A program made the translations under genes and the position numbers. Below are positions 1 to 11,537 of a DNA stretch of 41,282 nucleotides, piece after piece (position 1 is the first letter of the stretch; each line of letters begins with the position of its first letter). The notes under the pieces are model-generated. The model searched no databases. It had not been told where the DNA came from and worked only from the letters and a program-made list of their open reading frames with translations. The stretch is from Stagonosporopsis chrysanthemi (lineage: Eukaryota; Ascomycota; Dothideomycetes; Pleosporales; Didymellaceae). The stretch lies in contig JAFISE010000225.1 of assembly GCA_022560025.1 (NCBI GenBank), positions 1 to 41,282 on the forward strand, written 5' to 3'.

Positions 1-100
<100 letters not shown>

Positions 101-327
101 GGTAGTCGAGGATTGGGGAGGTGTGGAGGATGGTCGGGGAGAGGTACAAAGTTCAGGAGATGTGAGGTGAAGGAGCGACAAAGTTTGATTTCTTATGCTG
201 AAAAACTCAAGATACTAAATGAGTGTGATGCGATAGATGTGAAATAATGAAAACGAGTAGCTTCAGCGGCACAAGGGCTGGTGGGCGCGTTGCGTTGCAT
301 AACACAAGGCAACAAGCCCGCCCGTCC

Positions 328-3300
328 TTACTTCTCACTCATACGAACCACAGGCACAACAGGCACCACGTCCAGCCCCGCCCGCGCCTCCGCATCCTCC
401 CTGGAGATAACCTTGTGCGCACCGCTCCAAATACCGCACCGGCGCTTGACCATCTTCCATGTCTCGATAGCCAGGATGTAAAGCACCACGCAGCCAAAGC
501 TGACGCCCCACTCCCAGCCAATCGCGCCGTGCTTGAACACCTTCTCGTTGATGACGGGGATGTACACGATGGGGAACATGATGACGAGCCCCGCCACGAC
601 AGCGAAGAACAGGAAGCGGTTGCGCCACAGCGTGGGGAAGACGGAGAGGCCGCGCGGCGCCGACGACGGCGTGTTGGGGTACATGTTGAACAGCGAGCGG
701 GCGAAGTGCTTGACCTCCCACGCGGTGACGAGGAGGAGGAGCGTAATGGTTGTGTACGTCGTCGCGCGCGCGCGGAACACGACGTCGCACGAGTCGTTGT
801 ACGACTCGTTGCAGCCCGAGCCCAGGTTGCCGCCGCCAGGGCCGACGTAGGCCACGATGGCGAAGGAGAACAGGCACAGCGCGCCCATGCAGAAGCCGTA
901 GATGAACTTGTCCGTGATGAGTTCGGCGGTGAAGACGCCCGCTTTCACGTCGTGCGGCGGCCGGTACATGCTGTCTTCCTGCTTCTCCTCGAGGCCGAGG
1001 CCAATGGCCAGGAAGGAGGAGGTGATGAGGTTGACCCAGAGGATTTCGATGGGGGACAGGGGGAAGACGGAGTGGTTGTCGCTGTCTTTGAAGGCGAGGC
1101 CGATGAGAAGGAGGATGACCTGTGCGATGTTGGAGATGAGGAGGTGCATCAGGAATTTCTGGATGTTGTCGAAGAGGCGGCGGCCTTCTTCGACGGCCTT
1201 GACGATGGAGGCGAAGTTGTCGTCGGTCAGGACCATTTCGGCCGCGTCCTTGGCCACGTCGCTGCCTGTACCCATTGCCATGCCGACGTTGGCTTGCTTC
1301 AGGGCAGGCGAGTCGTTGACACCATCGCCGGTCATGACGCAGAAGCGCCCTCGGCGGTGGAGAGCCTGGACCATCTTGACCTTGGTCTTGGGACTGCATC
1401 GAGCGATGACAAGCGGCAGGGTTTCCATGGCGTCGATCTGGTCCTCGGTCATGTCATCGAACTCGCGAGCGACCATGACAGCGGAAGGCGGGGTCGAGTC
1501 ATTAATGATGTCGACATCGCGAGCGATAGCACGCGCAGTACCAGGGTGGTCGCCCGTCAGCATGTGCACAGTGATACCAGCAACCTTGCATTCGCGAACG
1601 GCGCCCTTGGTCTCCAGACGAGGCGGGTCGTAGATAGCGACAAGACCAATGTAATTGAGGTTGCATTCGACCTCAGCACGCTCGTGGATGTCAGTACCAG
1701 GGAGGAGTGTCTTATGGGCGATACAGAGCACGCGGAGACCTTCGTTGGCCATTGATTCGGCGGCTTGCAAGATGCCCTCACGCTCCTGATCGGTGACGTT
1801 GAGCACGGGAAGCATGAACTCAGTGGCTCCCTTGGTGTACACGTCGAGGTTGTGGTTGGAATTGTCTCTGTAGACGACAGTCATTTTCTTGACTGTCGAG
1901 TCGAAAGAGAATTCGGTAGCAAGGGAGACGTTCAATGAGTTGAGCAGGTTCTCCTTGCCCATGTTGAAGCGGGATGCGAGGACATGCAGAGCGATCTCAG
2001 TTGGTTCACCGTGTGCCTTCCATGGTCCAGCGATGGGGCTGTTGAGTATCGCGGTTGGAGGCCTGGAGATCGACTCGATGGTGGAACTGTCCGTCTCGCT
2101 CTTATCATCGCCGGCGAAGCGGGCCGGTCCAGCCTTCTTCTCGCTACCGGTCTCGAGCTCAGCGTCCTGCGCAGGTAGAACCTTGGAGTTGTTGCAAAGA
2201 GCAATAGTGCGAAGGAAGCGGGTGAGTACGGCATCGGGTCGGTAGGCTTCCAATGCGATAACCTGACCGTCAAGCGCAACATGACCGCTTCCTGGGTTGA
2301 AAGGGTCGGTAATACCGTCCACGGAGAACGTACCGACGCCAGGGATGAGAGCCTTCTTGGAAACCATGCGGCCCTGTGTCAGAGTACCAGTCTTGTCAGA
2401 GCAGATATTCGTGACACCTCCGACGGCTTCGATGGCAGACTGAACTCTGGTGATGACATTGGCCTTGGCCATAGCCTTTCCACCGACAGCAATGGTAATG
2501 GTGAGCACGGCAATGAGGGACTCCGGGATGACCGCAACGGCCACACAGATACCGTAGATGAGGACTTCGCCGCCGATGACCCATTTGCTCGCAGAGAACA
2601 CAATGATGGCCAGGAGGATGGCGAGGCCGAAGAGAAGGAGGGCAAACTTGCTGAGAGTGATTTGGAGTGGTGTTCCTACCAAGCCAAGGATGGTCTTCAC
2701 GCCATTCACGAATCTCCAAGCGAGCTTAGCGAAGAAGCCTTGAGATTGCGCTTTATCGTCTTTCTTCTGACGAAGCATGGTTGCAATCTGGCCTACTTCA
2801 GTGTCCATACCAGTTGCGACGACGATACCACGGCAACGACCAGATGTGACCTCACTACCAGAGAAGGCAAGGTTGGTACGGTCGGCCGTGGCAATATCAG
2901 CGTCGTCGAACTTCTTTTCAGGGGTCTTCTCAACAGGGAGAGATTCACCTGTGAGGAATGCTTCGTTGGTGAAGGCGTTTATGCCATCGATGAGACGAAG
3001 ATCGGCAGGGACAATGCTTCCTACGTTGAGTTGCACAATGTCACCGGGTACAAGGTCTGTGGCCTTGACCTTTTGATCAGGTATGCCATTTCGAATGACG
3101 GTAGCCTCTGGGGCGGTGAGCTTCTTGAGAGACTCAATCGTTTTTTCAGCACGATAGTCTTGCCAGAAACCAACAATGATGTTGAGTAGGATGACTGCAG
3201 TAATTACGCCGCCTTCAATGTAGTCGTCAATGCCAAAGCTAATAGCCATTACGATAATGAGGACGAAAGTAAGACTGTTGGAGATCTGCCTCATGAGAAT

Positions 3301-3653
3301 CTTCCACATGGAAAGCCCCTCAGCTCCCTTAACCTTGTTAGGTCCATAGAGCCTGAGGCGAGATTCCGCTTCAGCATTGCTGAGTCCATGGCTGGTGAGG
3401 AGTTAGTGACACTGCAAGACGTAGCAAGGAAACCTTGCTGGTCTTACTTGATGTTGACGCGCAGAGCCTCTGCAACTTCTTCGAAGGAGAGGGTGTGCGG
3501 AGCGTGGAGTGGCGATGGAGTGTCGCCGGCGCTCTTTGGCGGGTGTTGCCCGTGTTGATGAGTTGTTGAATTTAGCCCATTTAAACCACCTATAGGGGGT
3601 TCAGTTTCTTGGGGAGCGGTCTCCTCGACGTTAGGCAGTACGGTTTCACCCAT
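328..3653 (-). CDS. ENA: ENA-type Na+/K+ efflux P-type ATPase (P-type IID)
   Basis: Two exons, complement(join(328..3391,3448..3653)), give 1089 residues. The 56-nt intron has donor GTAAGA, branch-like CTAAC and acceptor CAG; joining restores the reading NINHGLSNAEAESRLRLYGP, the cation-ATPase N-domain seen just before M1 in this family. Visible P-ATPase motifs are TGES in the actuator domain (about residue 218), DKTGTLT with the phosphorylated Asp at about 401, TGDHPGTARA, the hinge TGDGVNDSPALKQ, and PES in M4. About ten hydrophobic segments flank these, four before and six after the cytoplasmic loop. Length fits fungal ENA pumps, which export Na+ or K+ from the cytosol at the plasma membrane and are typically induced by salt or alkaline pH. 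Subfamily IID rather than Ca2+ pump (IIA) is inferred from overall resemblance. Nothing looks broken. A 502-codon open frame on the opposite strand is a shadow. Confidence 0.95.
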
Positions 3654-5078
3654 TCAATAACTCGATGGCACAGTGGTGTGGCTTTGGTGAAGATTGTAGG
3701 GAGGGCGCACGCGGGGTGGCAGTTATACCCGTCTGTGGTACCAAGATTGGCGGGGTCATGCCGCTAGGGGGAGCAACGTGGGTCCTCCCAAGCGTGGGGA
3801 GGGCTTGGTAGCGCTCGACACCTGCGCCTCACTCAGCTGCAGTCAACGCGAGGCCAGCGCACCGCCAAATTCAACAGCATGCATCGTGTGCGCTGCAAAA
3901 TTCTGACCGTGGGGAGTCGAGCCGGGCACGCCCTGCGATGACTCTCGGTGCACGGATGATTGATGCTTTGACTGTTGCTTCTCTGGTCATTGACGAGGGG
4001 ACAAGAATCTTGGCTGACGGCTCCAAGGACGTCTTTGCCGTTTTCCGGATTTCGTGTAGCGATAGATATGCACACAGCCTCAGTGCCGAGAAACGTCGGT
4101 TGTTGGCCATGCAGCTACACATATTGCGCGATTGGGTTGTCGTTTGTCGTCCAGCGCTCAATACAGCACACAGCAGCTCGGGTTGCCGCATCTGCGCTCG
4201 CCAGTCATTGCTGTGTGCTGAGTGAACCACTCACGATGTCTGCATGTGGCGCTTGTCGCTCTTGGCTACTTTGTCAGCAGTGGCACCGCATCGTGATACG
4301 CCGATGCTCGCCACGCGTCTTCAACCCTTCCAGCTCCAAAACTGATTGCCACCAATGAGGCGCAACAAAGCGGCTGATAAGATTGTGGGGTAACAATGTA
4401 GTCATGCACCTCGAGAAGACACCAGTGAGCAGAAGTTCAAGGAACCGGGCAGGTCGTCAGATGTCTAGGCTTCACCGACTCTCGGCGCCAGGGACGTCTG
4501 CTGCATGGCTTGAGGTCGGAAAAGGGCCTGGATAAATGACAACCATGTTCCAGCAGCAATTGACATGAATGAAGGTATGATTGATGAGATGTCGTCGAAA
4601 CTGCCTCATGCCTTATCGATAGCAAAGAGCCCCAAAGAGCCGCGATCCGAGACTCCACGCGGGAGGGGCAGGCACCAGATGTGGGTGGGGTAGACGTGCT
4701 GGCAAGCCTTGCCGGTGCACCCCACCGCAGAGACATCAGCAGCCACAGTCAACACCAAAGTCTGCGGTAGTCGAACTGGCCAGATGATTTGTTACAGTGA
4801 GGCCGGCTCGACGCCGGGTACTGCTAGCTCGCGACGATTTGTAAGCCTTAAGCTTGTAGCCATCATGGGTTATGGAGCACGCGACCTGAGTACGTCACGT
4901 TAGCTGAAGCAAGCTGCTTCGTCGACGAGAAATGCACAAGAGAACAAAGGCTTTAAATTGTATCGAACAGTCAGTGTGCGCCGTGTTGCACCAGCCCAAT
5001 GCTGATTATTACCCATCCATGCAGATTCATAAGGTCGTAAAAGTTGAAAACTTGAGTCGAACGTCCACCGTCTCCACC
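3654..5078. other. Intergenic, upstream of the ENA ATPase
   Basis: About 1.4 kb with no open frame I can support. It should contain the ENA promoter. A few six-base PacC-like words (CTTGGC/GCCAGG) occur at 4009, 4261 and 4487, but that number is near chance expectation. No tRNA or repeat was recognised. Confidence 0.6.
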
Positions 5079-5412
5079 TCAGATCTCGCGTAACGACTCA
5101 GCCTCGGAAATACTCGACGAACGACGCTGGGGAGCCAGAATATTATCAGCCTCGGCCAGCGCAGCTTGTATCGACATGTTGAAGGTGCAGGCGAGGTATT
5201 GCGCGTAACGGTTGCGGTAAGCGTCCGCAGCGTCCTGTTTTGAGGTGTGAAGTGACTTCTTTGAAGAAGCGCCTGGATGCTAGGTTAGACGGCAAGCTTT
5301 AGTTTGGTTGATCAAATATACCCGATGCGGGATGAAGAACTATCGAAGGCGCGGGCGATGTGCGGGGAGAGCCAGAAGGCGAAGAAGAAGCGCTGAATGG
5401 AAGAGAAGGCAT
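5079..5412 (-). CDS. Small two-exon protein, 94 aa, unknown function
   Basis: complement(join(5079..5272,5322..5412)) encodes 94 residues. Exon 1 (91 nt) starts MPSLPFSASSSPSGSPRTSP and is Ser/Pro-rich. A 49-nt intron (donor GTATAT, CTAAC branch-like motif, acceptor CCAG) leads to exon 2, which reads ASSKKSLHTSKQDAADAYRN and onward through a probable amphipathic helix (NMSIQAALAEADNILAPQRR) to a Ser/Glu-rich end, SEAESLREI. An earlier AG seven bases upstream would put exon 2 out of frame, which decides the acceptor. No signal peptide or membrane segment is seen, so a soluble cytoplasmic or nuclear protein is likely. Neither exon alone is long enough to stand out, so the gene is easy to miss. 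I do not recognise the family with certainty; the coding call rests on clean splice sites and protein-like composition. Confidence 0.65.
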
Positions 5413-8400
5413 GATGAATGTCAAGAGTGGTTCTCGGTTTGTATGAAGATAGTTCTTTGGCGTTGATCCCGTCTGGATTGAGTACTAGCAAGTACTTGAC
5501 TGGCTTGAGTAATTGAAGCTTGGTGATTTTTAACTATTTCGAGGGGGCAGTCAGCGATCGCTTTATAGCAGACGAATGGCTGGAACCCGGGAAAGGCCTC
5601 ACGATCCTCGGCACACCGTAGGATCAGAAACAGCACGACTAAAGCCCTGACGGTAACCTCAGACACGACCACTGATGCATGCATCTCGATCACCCCAATA
5701 ATCGCGTAGCATTCAGATGAGTACGTGATCGTGGACTAGCGCTGAGCCATTTTTGACCCGTGGACCAGCTCCACTTCACCGCCAGACCCGACCAAACAAA
5801 GTCTGGGGAAAGCCACAATAGCTCAGGGGTTCACCACTCTTTCAGCCCCTTGCATGGAATAGCCTGTAACAGCAGGCACTCGCCAATAACCAACGTGTTG
5901 ATACCAAGCCATGCTCTTACATACAGTCAGACGATGCTCGACACCACACAGGAAGCACAGTATGTGCCATGTTGACTTTGACATCGCTGGGCGTTAAAGC
6001 AGCACAGAATTAGACCGCCCAGCATCTCGCGTGCTCGACCAGACCAGCTTTTGCCACGTTACTGGCGGATCCAACGAGAGGGCTGTTGGAAAGCCGCGAT
6101 GACACAAGCCAATATCGCTATTCGTGCTGTACATGACGAGGGTTAAGCTGGACCCCGGTTCGGTATAGTGGGTACAGCCGCGTTCCGCAAAACTCGCTGC
6201 AGCTGAGGTACCGCTCAGGTCCTCGTGGACTTCCAATTATGGAGTCCTACAAGATAAGAAACTGCTGAAGCTGCTCAAGCCTGATCACTCAACAGGTCCT
6301 TATCGACGCCTCCATCACACACGTTGGCTGATCGAGAGGCCTGCACAGGTCAAAACTTCGAGCATTCCTGCAGCCCACATGAGACTATCTGTGGGGCCGG
6401 CAAGAAGAAACTGGATCCTTCGTGGACGTTTTCTAGATTCCTTGGATCTGCGTCTAACTTGTGACGGTTCAGCCGCGAGAAAGCGCAGCCAAGCTCGCTC
6501 CCTCGTACACTGTCGCCGTCTGTCACACCCACCGTTTCCACAAGCACACTGCCAGACCCACTCTCACCACGACGCACGTCAACGCTGACGTTCGCCTTGC
6601 CCACCGTATCACGACAGGCTGCCGCACCGTCTTGTTGCGTGATGATGGCATTTCGCAGAGTACGATGAGTCTAGAGGGGAATGGCGGCCTGCAATTACGG
6701 CATAGAAACCTGCGCTGAGACGCGACAAACGTCACGATATGAAAGACACAACCGTTCACACGCCAGCAAGCAAGACGCGCCCTGTCATGAGGACGGACGA
6801 TCAAAGAAGCCAATTGCGGGGCCGCCGACCGCTAAATTCGGATCCATCGGCTTTGTCTTTCCCTCACAGCCGTCACGCCGATCCTGGGATCCAGGCACCG
6901 CGCCCGTTCCCCACCTTCCTGTTTGTTGTGCCCGGCTGCCTTGGTAACCTTGAAAGCAAGGGCTTGCTTCGGCTTCATGACTGTTCACGATGCACGTTGG
7001 ACGGGCGTGTGGAGCGTGTGCCAACGGCTTTGCGAGCTGAGTTTTTTTTTCTTCCATGCATGTCTAGGCTGCGCGGTGCTACACCGTCTCTGCACGTGCA
7101 TTATTGCGCCTGACTCCCTCCCTGTCATCTGCAGCCCCCCAAGGCGCATGCATGGCCTCTGCGATCCGCATGTTGCGTTCCGGTCAACCTCAAATCCACC
7201 CTTCGCTCTGACGGCGCCCGATCTCATTCAACCCAACTGAATTGCATCACCTCCTGCGGCATTTCCCCTCAGCACCAATAATAAAGCTTCTGCCGGTGGG
7301 GCGCGTCGCTTGCCACAACTCCAGGCAGCGTCGATTGCGCGATATGAGGTTTCCCAGGGGCTGAAAGCGTCGAGAGAGCTTCCTGCAAGCATCAATCAAC
7401 CGCCCTCGCAATGGGCACCCTCATGTTCTGGCTCGCATCGCGACACGAAGTATTTCGCTCACCGCCATGTGGAACGTGTTGCGAAGGAGTGGTGGAAATC
7501 GGTCCGCTGCTGCTGCTGCGTCGCCGAGCGTCGAATCGTGATGTGCCTCGACCATTGCTGCTGGCTGTGCGGCGAGCGATGCTTGCTCGTCGAATCATGC
7601 ACCCTCGCTTCACATGCACTCGCGCGCTGATCAAACGCCCATGCCATGCTACAGCCGGTACCTGAGCGAGCCACGACGCAGCAGCAGCAGCACCAGGGGC
7701 TGCTCCAGCGCGTCACGTGCAGGACACCGCACCGCAACCGCAACCGCACGAAGCTTATCTCGACGACGATAACGCATGCGAAGCATAGCTCTGCGCGGCT
7801 TGAGATAGGAGCTCCCGACTAGACTATGTACGATGCTACACCGACGATCTCCTCAGAATGCGTGATACCTAGGTAGTCGTCCCCGTCAACTCGGTGTGTG
7901 CACAATAGCTGCACTGTTCCTCAGGAATGCGTGGTGCGTGACGTCTGTAACACTCGCGGAATGTGAGCAGGTATATCGCGCAGCAGGTGAGTAGGTTTCA
8001 GCGCAGATCGACAGTGTGTGTGTCGCCGTGAGCCATTTTATCGCTGTGTAGCACGCACTGCCTCGCTGTTGCGCGATTTGCGCTTAAACTAGGTAGACAG
8101 AACCCTGATTTTGGAGTGCGCGGGAATGTTGGTACTGGTTAGCAAGGTGGGCGTATAGGTGAGACAGGACGCTTGTCCGGCCTGCGTAGTGTTTGTGGCA
8201 TCTGGGACTTGGTCTGTTGAAGTGTGTGTTGGACGAGGCAGCGTACTGGGGCCCAAGGGAGCATTTTCTCTCTGCGCTTCAGTGCCTGCGCCAGACATGC
8301 TTAGTCGGAATGCGGATCGTGCGACTAGGTATTATTCTATATGCTTACGAAGCGAAGGGATAGGAGCTGTAGTCTGGCAAAAAAAAGATACGGTAGGATA

Positions 8401-8441
8401 AGTCTCTACCATCCCTCACAAATCTATCGTACATCACCTCT
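5413..8441. other. Gene-poor intergenic stretch
   Basis: Three kilobases in which I find no supportable gene. Short open frames of 60-124 codons overlap on both strands, none with recognisable motifs or matched splice sites. The sequence is mixed, with short CA- and CAG-rich stretches around 7490-7740. It separates two minus-strand genes, so the right-hand end is 3' flank of the CinY-like gene. Confidence 0.5.
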
Positions 8442-10574
8442 CTAAAGCTCATCATGGTCATCCCCCCATCCCTTGATCTGCTCCACACCCCCCTCCCCGC
8501 TACCTTTCCCTTCCCGCTCGCTCTGCTCCCCAAACCGCCCCGTCCCCTCCATCTCCACCCCAACCTCAAACAGCCCACTCCCCACTCCGCCTTCCCTCAC
8601 ATGCTCCACCTCCAGCTCAAACCACGCATTCGTCCTAGGCACATCGTCGCCGCCCAGACTCGCTCTGAACGTGCTCTCACGGCCGCGCCCTACAATCTGC
8701 TCGCTGATCACCACGTTGCGGCGCACGTGCCTGATGCGGATGCGCAGCGCGAGGTTGGGCGTCAGCGGCGCCACGGAGATGATGACGTTGTCGGTGCTGC
8801 GGGCGTCGAAGCTGTAGCGGCGGGGTTCGGACGCGGGGGAGACAGCGTCGACGATGGAGAGGCCTGCGGGGAGTAGGGTGGCGGTGTCGGGCGCGTTGTC
8901 GTACGGAGTCAGCCCCCGCGAGATGGCGTGTGAGATGAAGTGCGGGATTGAAGATCCGGAGTGCAACGTGCTGTAGGTCCCGCCGGAGCGCAGGACTGCT
9001 GAGATCAGGTCGTGCGAGCCGACGGCGCCCGTCAGTGCGTGCGAGCGCGGCGCGAGCTGTGGGCCGTAGCTGCGTGACGAAGGGGGGAGCATCCCGATGT
9101 GCATGCGTACCCCGGCGTCGGCGGCGTGCCAGACGTGGGCGATTTGCTGGGCGAGGTCGGCGGTGCGGGCGCATGTCAGAGCGACGAGGGCGGTTTTGTT
9201 GTGTGGAAGGGGAGAGGAGTGGTGCAGGAGTTCGGTGAGGGCGGCGCCGATGTCTGGGCTGGCGGTGCTGTCGCAATCGACTTCGAAGCTGGGAAGGAGG
9301 TCCTGGAGGTCGTCGCTGGAGCCCCTGCTTTTCGTGGCGTTGCGGTCTGTGAGGCCCTCGCCGGGGCCTTCGTCGTGGGGTTTGTTGGCGAGCTCTTCCA
9401 TAATCCATTTGTGGACTGGGATTTGCATCTCCGCTACTCTGTTGGCAGTCTTCAAGGCATCTCGGAGGATGGCAATGCGGCGCCCGTAGCAATCTGTCGC
9501 TGGCTTGTCTCGAACGAGGGCACAGATCATGATGTTACCGCGCTCGGTGCCGTGTGTTCTCCTAATGGCCTCTCTGAAGTGGCGCCACTGCCTACGTGAG
9601 TCTTTGATAGCAGCAGACACCGCACGTTGAAAGTTTCCGGGGAAGTCGCTGCGTGGGGTGTTGGGACCTGGCGTGCTGACGTTTCCAGTGACTTGATCAA
9701 TCAACCCATTATCTTTGTTAAGAGTGTGATGAGTGATGCGTCCTGTGCAATCAATCGACCCGGGTTCAAGCGGATGACCAGCCTTGCCCACCGGCCCATC
9801 AGTAAAGAGGCCTCCAAAGCAGCCGGTGGAGAGGTTATGCGGTACCTGCTCAGAGATGTCATTCTCGCCCCTGAGATCCAGAAAAACAGGGGCATCAATA
9901 CGCCGCAGCCCAGGCGGATTGTTGGGTCCAAACGGCGGCTCCGCATCATCCGCCCAGTTGCTGTGCGCATAAAAGTCCTGGATTCCATGTAGCGCTCGCC
10001 CAAATCCCTCAATTGCGGAACACTTAGCTCGTGCAAAGACATGCATCTGCAGTGCGGGGAATGAAAACCTGCAGTCGAGAGTACTGATGTCGACTTCCGG
10101 GGCAATAATCCTGGCTGCTTCATCCACAATGCGATCTGCGGCATCGAGCCCCTCTTCGACCCTGCTGCGCATGTGGTTGATACAGATCTGAAGCTGCTTG
10201 GTCGCCTGTTGCCGAGTCACGGGATACTCGACGCCGAGGCCAAAGAGCTGCGCGTCCAGGAAATCTGCGTTATCGCAGTGCGCCTCCGGACCCTCAGGGA
10301 CAGGGTCCAGCATATCAGGAGCGCCGACGGCGCCGTTGGAGCCCTGGCCGACATAGATATCTGAGCGGCCGGAGAGTTGGTGTAGGCTCAGTTCCTCAAA
10401 GCAGCGACCATCCGATACCTTCTCGTCGGCCGCGCAGGCGAATGCTGCGCGCGTGATGCGTTCATGTTCGCAATGCTGGCCAATGATGGCGGGCTCGTTG
10501 ATGGTCCCAAAGCCAGAAATGAGTGGTAGGCAAGGAAATGACAGCAGCAGCGCTGTCGCAGACGCACTCCGCAT
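8442..10574 (-). CDS. CinY/Het-C-like secretory protein with C-terminal HDEL
   Basis: A single exon of 710 residues. The N-terminus (MRSASATALLLSFPCLPLIS) is a signal peptide. The next ~350 residues resemble what I remember of actinobacterial CinY and, more distantly, fungal Het-C: an early CEHERITR, then RALHGIQDFYAHSNWAD with the spaced His/Asp/His expected of a metal-binding helix, then CFGG and THHTLNKD. Residues ~435-600 show a weaker alpha/beta region of von Willebrand-like character, followed by a beta-rich C-terminal part. The last four codons read CAT GAT GAG CTT before TAG, giving HDEL, the canonical fungal ER-retrieval signal. Several NxS/T sequons fit passage through the ER. Enzyme activity is unknown; a hydrolase or phospholipase-like fold is only inferred. 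Family assignment is from memory; the signal peptide and HDEL are seen directly. Confidence 0.8.
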   Translation of the reverse strand: MRSASATALLLSFPCLPLISGFGTINEPAIIGQHCEHERITRAAFACAADEKVSDGRCFEELSLHQLSGRSDIYVGQGSNGAVGAPDMLDPVPEGPEAHCDNADFLDAQLFGLGVEYPVTRQQATKQLQICINHMRSRVEEGLDAADRIVDEAARIIAPEVDISTLDCRFSFPALQMHVFARAKCSAIEGFGRALHGIQDFYAHSNWADDAEPPFGPNNPPGLRRIDAPVFLDLRGENDISEQVPHNLSTGCFGGLFTDGPVGKAGHPLEPGSIDCTGRITHHTLNKDNGLIDQVTGNVSTPGPNTPRSDFPGNFQRAVSAAIKDSRRQWRHFREAIRRTHGTERGNIMICALVRDKPATDCYGRRIAILRDALKTANRVAEMQIPVHKWIMEELANKPHDEGPGEGLTDRNATKSRGSSDDLQDLLPSFEVDCDSTASPDIGAALTELLHHSSPLPHNKTALVALTCARTADLAQQIAHVWHAADAGVRMHIGMLPPSSRSYGPQLAPRSHALTGAVGSHDLISAVLRSGGTYSTLHSGSSIPHFISHAISRGLTPYDNAPDTATLLPAGLSIVDAVSPASEPRRYSFDARSTDNVIISVAPLTPNLALRIRIRHVRRNVVISEQIVGRGRESTFRASLGGDDVPRTNAWFELEVEHVREGGVGSGLFEVGVEMEGTGRFGEQSEREGKGSGEGGVEQIKGWGDDHDEL

Positions 10575-11537
10575 TCCTGCTGCGTGAGTTATGGCTGAAT
10601 ATCCCCCAGTCGATGTGATAGGTCGTGGCGGTCCAAGCGCCGTGTGCTTTGGAGATTGTGTTAACGAAACGGTTTAAAGAAAGTCGATCCGGCCTCAAAC
10701 TCAAGTGCTGACTCGCGCGCTTCCATACTCTACGATAGATATCGTCGAAGCAAAGAACTGTTGGAATAGGTTGTTATGCCACGAGGTTAAAAACTCTGAC
10801 GCAACTGGATTGATGGTGTTAGGGCAAAGTGATCTCTGGCCAATCAGTGGAGTTCCAGCTGCATCCGTTGATATCGACGATGCGCTTAGTTGTTAGCAAA
10901 ACTGGAATAGCTGCTAGAGTTGGCACGCGAAGTCTTGTCTGACAATGGAGTATTGTCGCAGCCTCAGCACAACCGCAGACGAAGACAGTGACTGCTTCGA
11001 TACCATACATGAGGCAACTTTCGAGCCATAAACGTGATTATAGAGAGTTCGGCCTATTACAGCTCGAGATGGCTCTAAGGAAAGGGACTGGCCGCCTACC
11101 TGTTGTGTAGAAGTGCCTGTTCAAGGTAGGTCTTCTGCAGTGACTCAATACAATCCCTCTGCCACAGACGCGCCTTCTGTGTGATGAAGCAACGGGATTT
11201 TGGCAGACGGAACAGGCCCTCTCTACAGGCGATTTCGTCGACTGGACGTGTAAGTGAACAAGACGGCTCGATTGCTTCGAGTTCTTTCGAGTGCAAAGCA
11301 TCCAGTGCGACCACTTTCGTCAGCTCAAAGGGAGTTGGAGGTGCCAGGAGTGTTGGTAAGAGCTTCGTTAGCGCGGGCGCGTCCATGACGGAAGGCGGTG
11401 CCGAGCTCTCCCATTGTGAACGATCATGTCCACCACCCGCCCGCACCGAATCGAAAGCTGCTCTGTCTGTCACGCCTCCACAACCATGTCTGTTGTATAG
11501 TATAATCCTCTGGTGCACGCGACGCACCCCAGCCAAA
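10575..11537. other. Divergent intergenic region
   Basis: 963 bp between the starts of the CinY-like gene (minus) and the telomere-domain gene (plus); it should hold both promoters. The open frame of the plus-strand gene extends back to 11181, but that part looks like 5' untranslated sequence. No repeat or RNA gene was recognised. Confidence 0.55.

Noticed and set aside
247..1755. A 502-codon open frame on the plus strand
   Set aside because: Antisense shadow of the ENA ATPase, highly biased composition (Asp/Glu/Val/Arg), no motifs.
4009..4492. PacC-like words upstream of the ENA gene
   Set aside because: Six-base matches at three places are close to chance frequency in 1.4 kb. Regulation by pH is plausible for ENA genes, but the sequence does not prove it.
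11181..11537. N-terminal extension of the telomere-domain protein from 11181
   Set aside because: The 119 extra codons look like untranslated sequence, whereas the ATG at 11538 has a strong start context and begins a compact domain.
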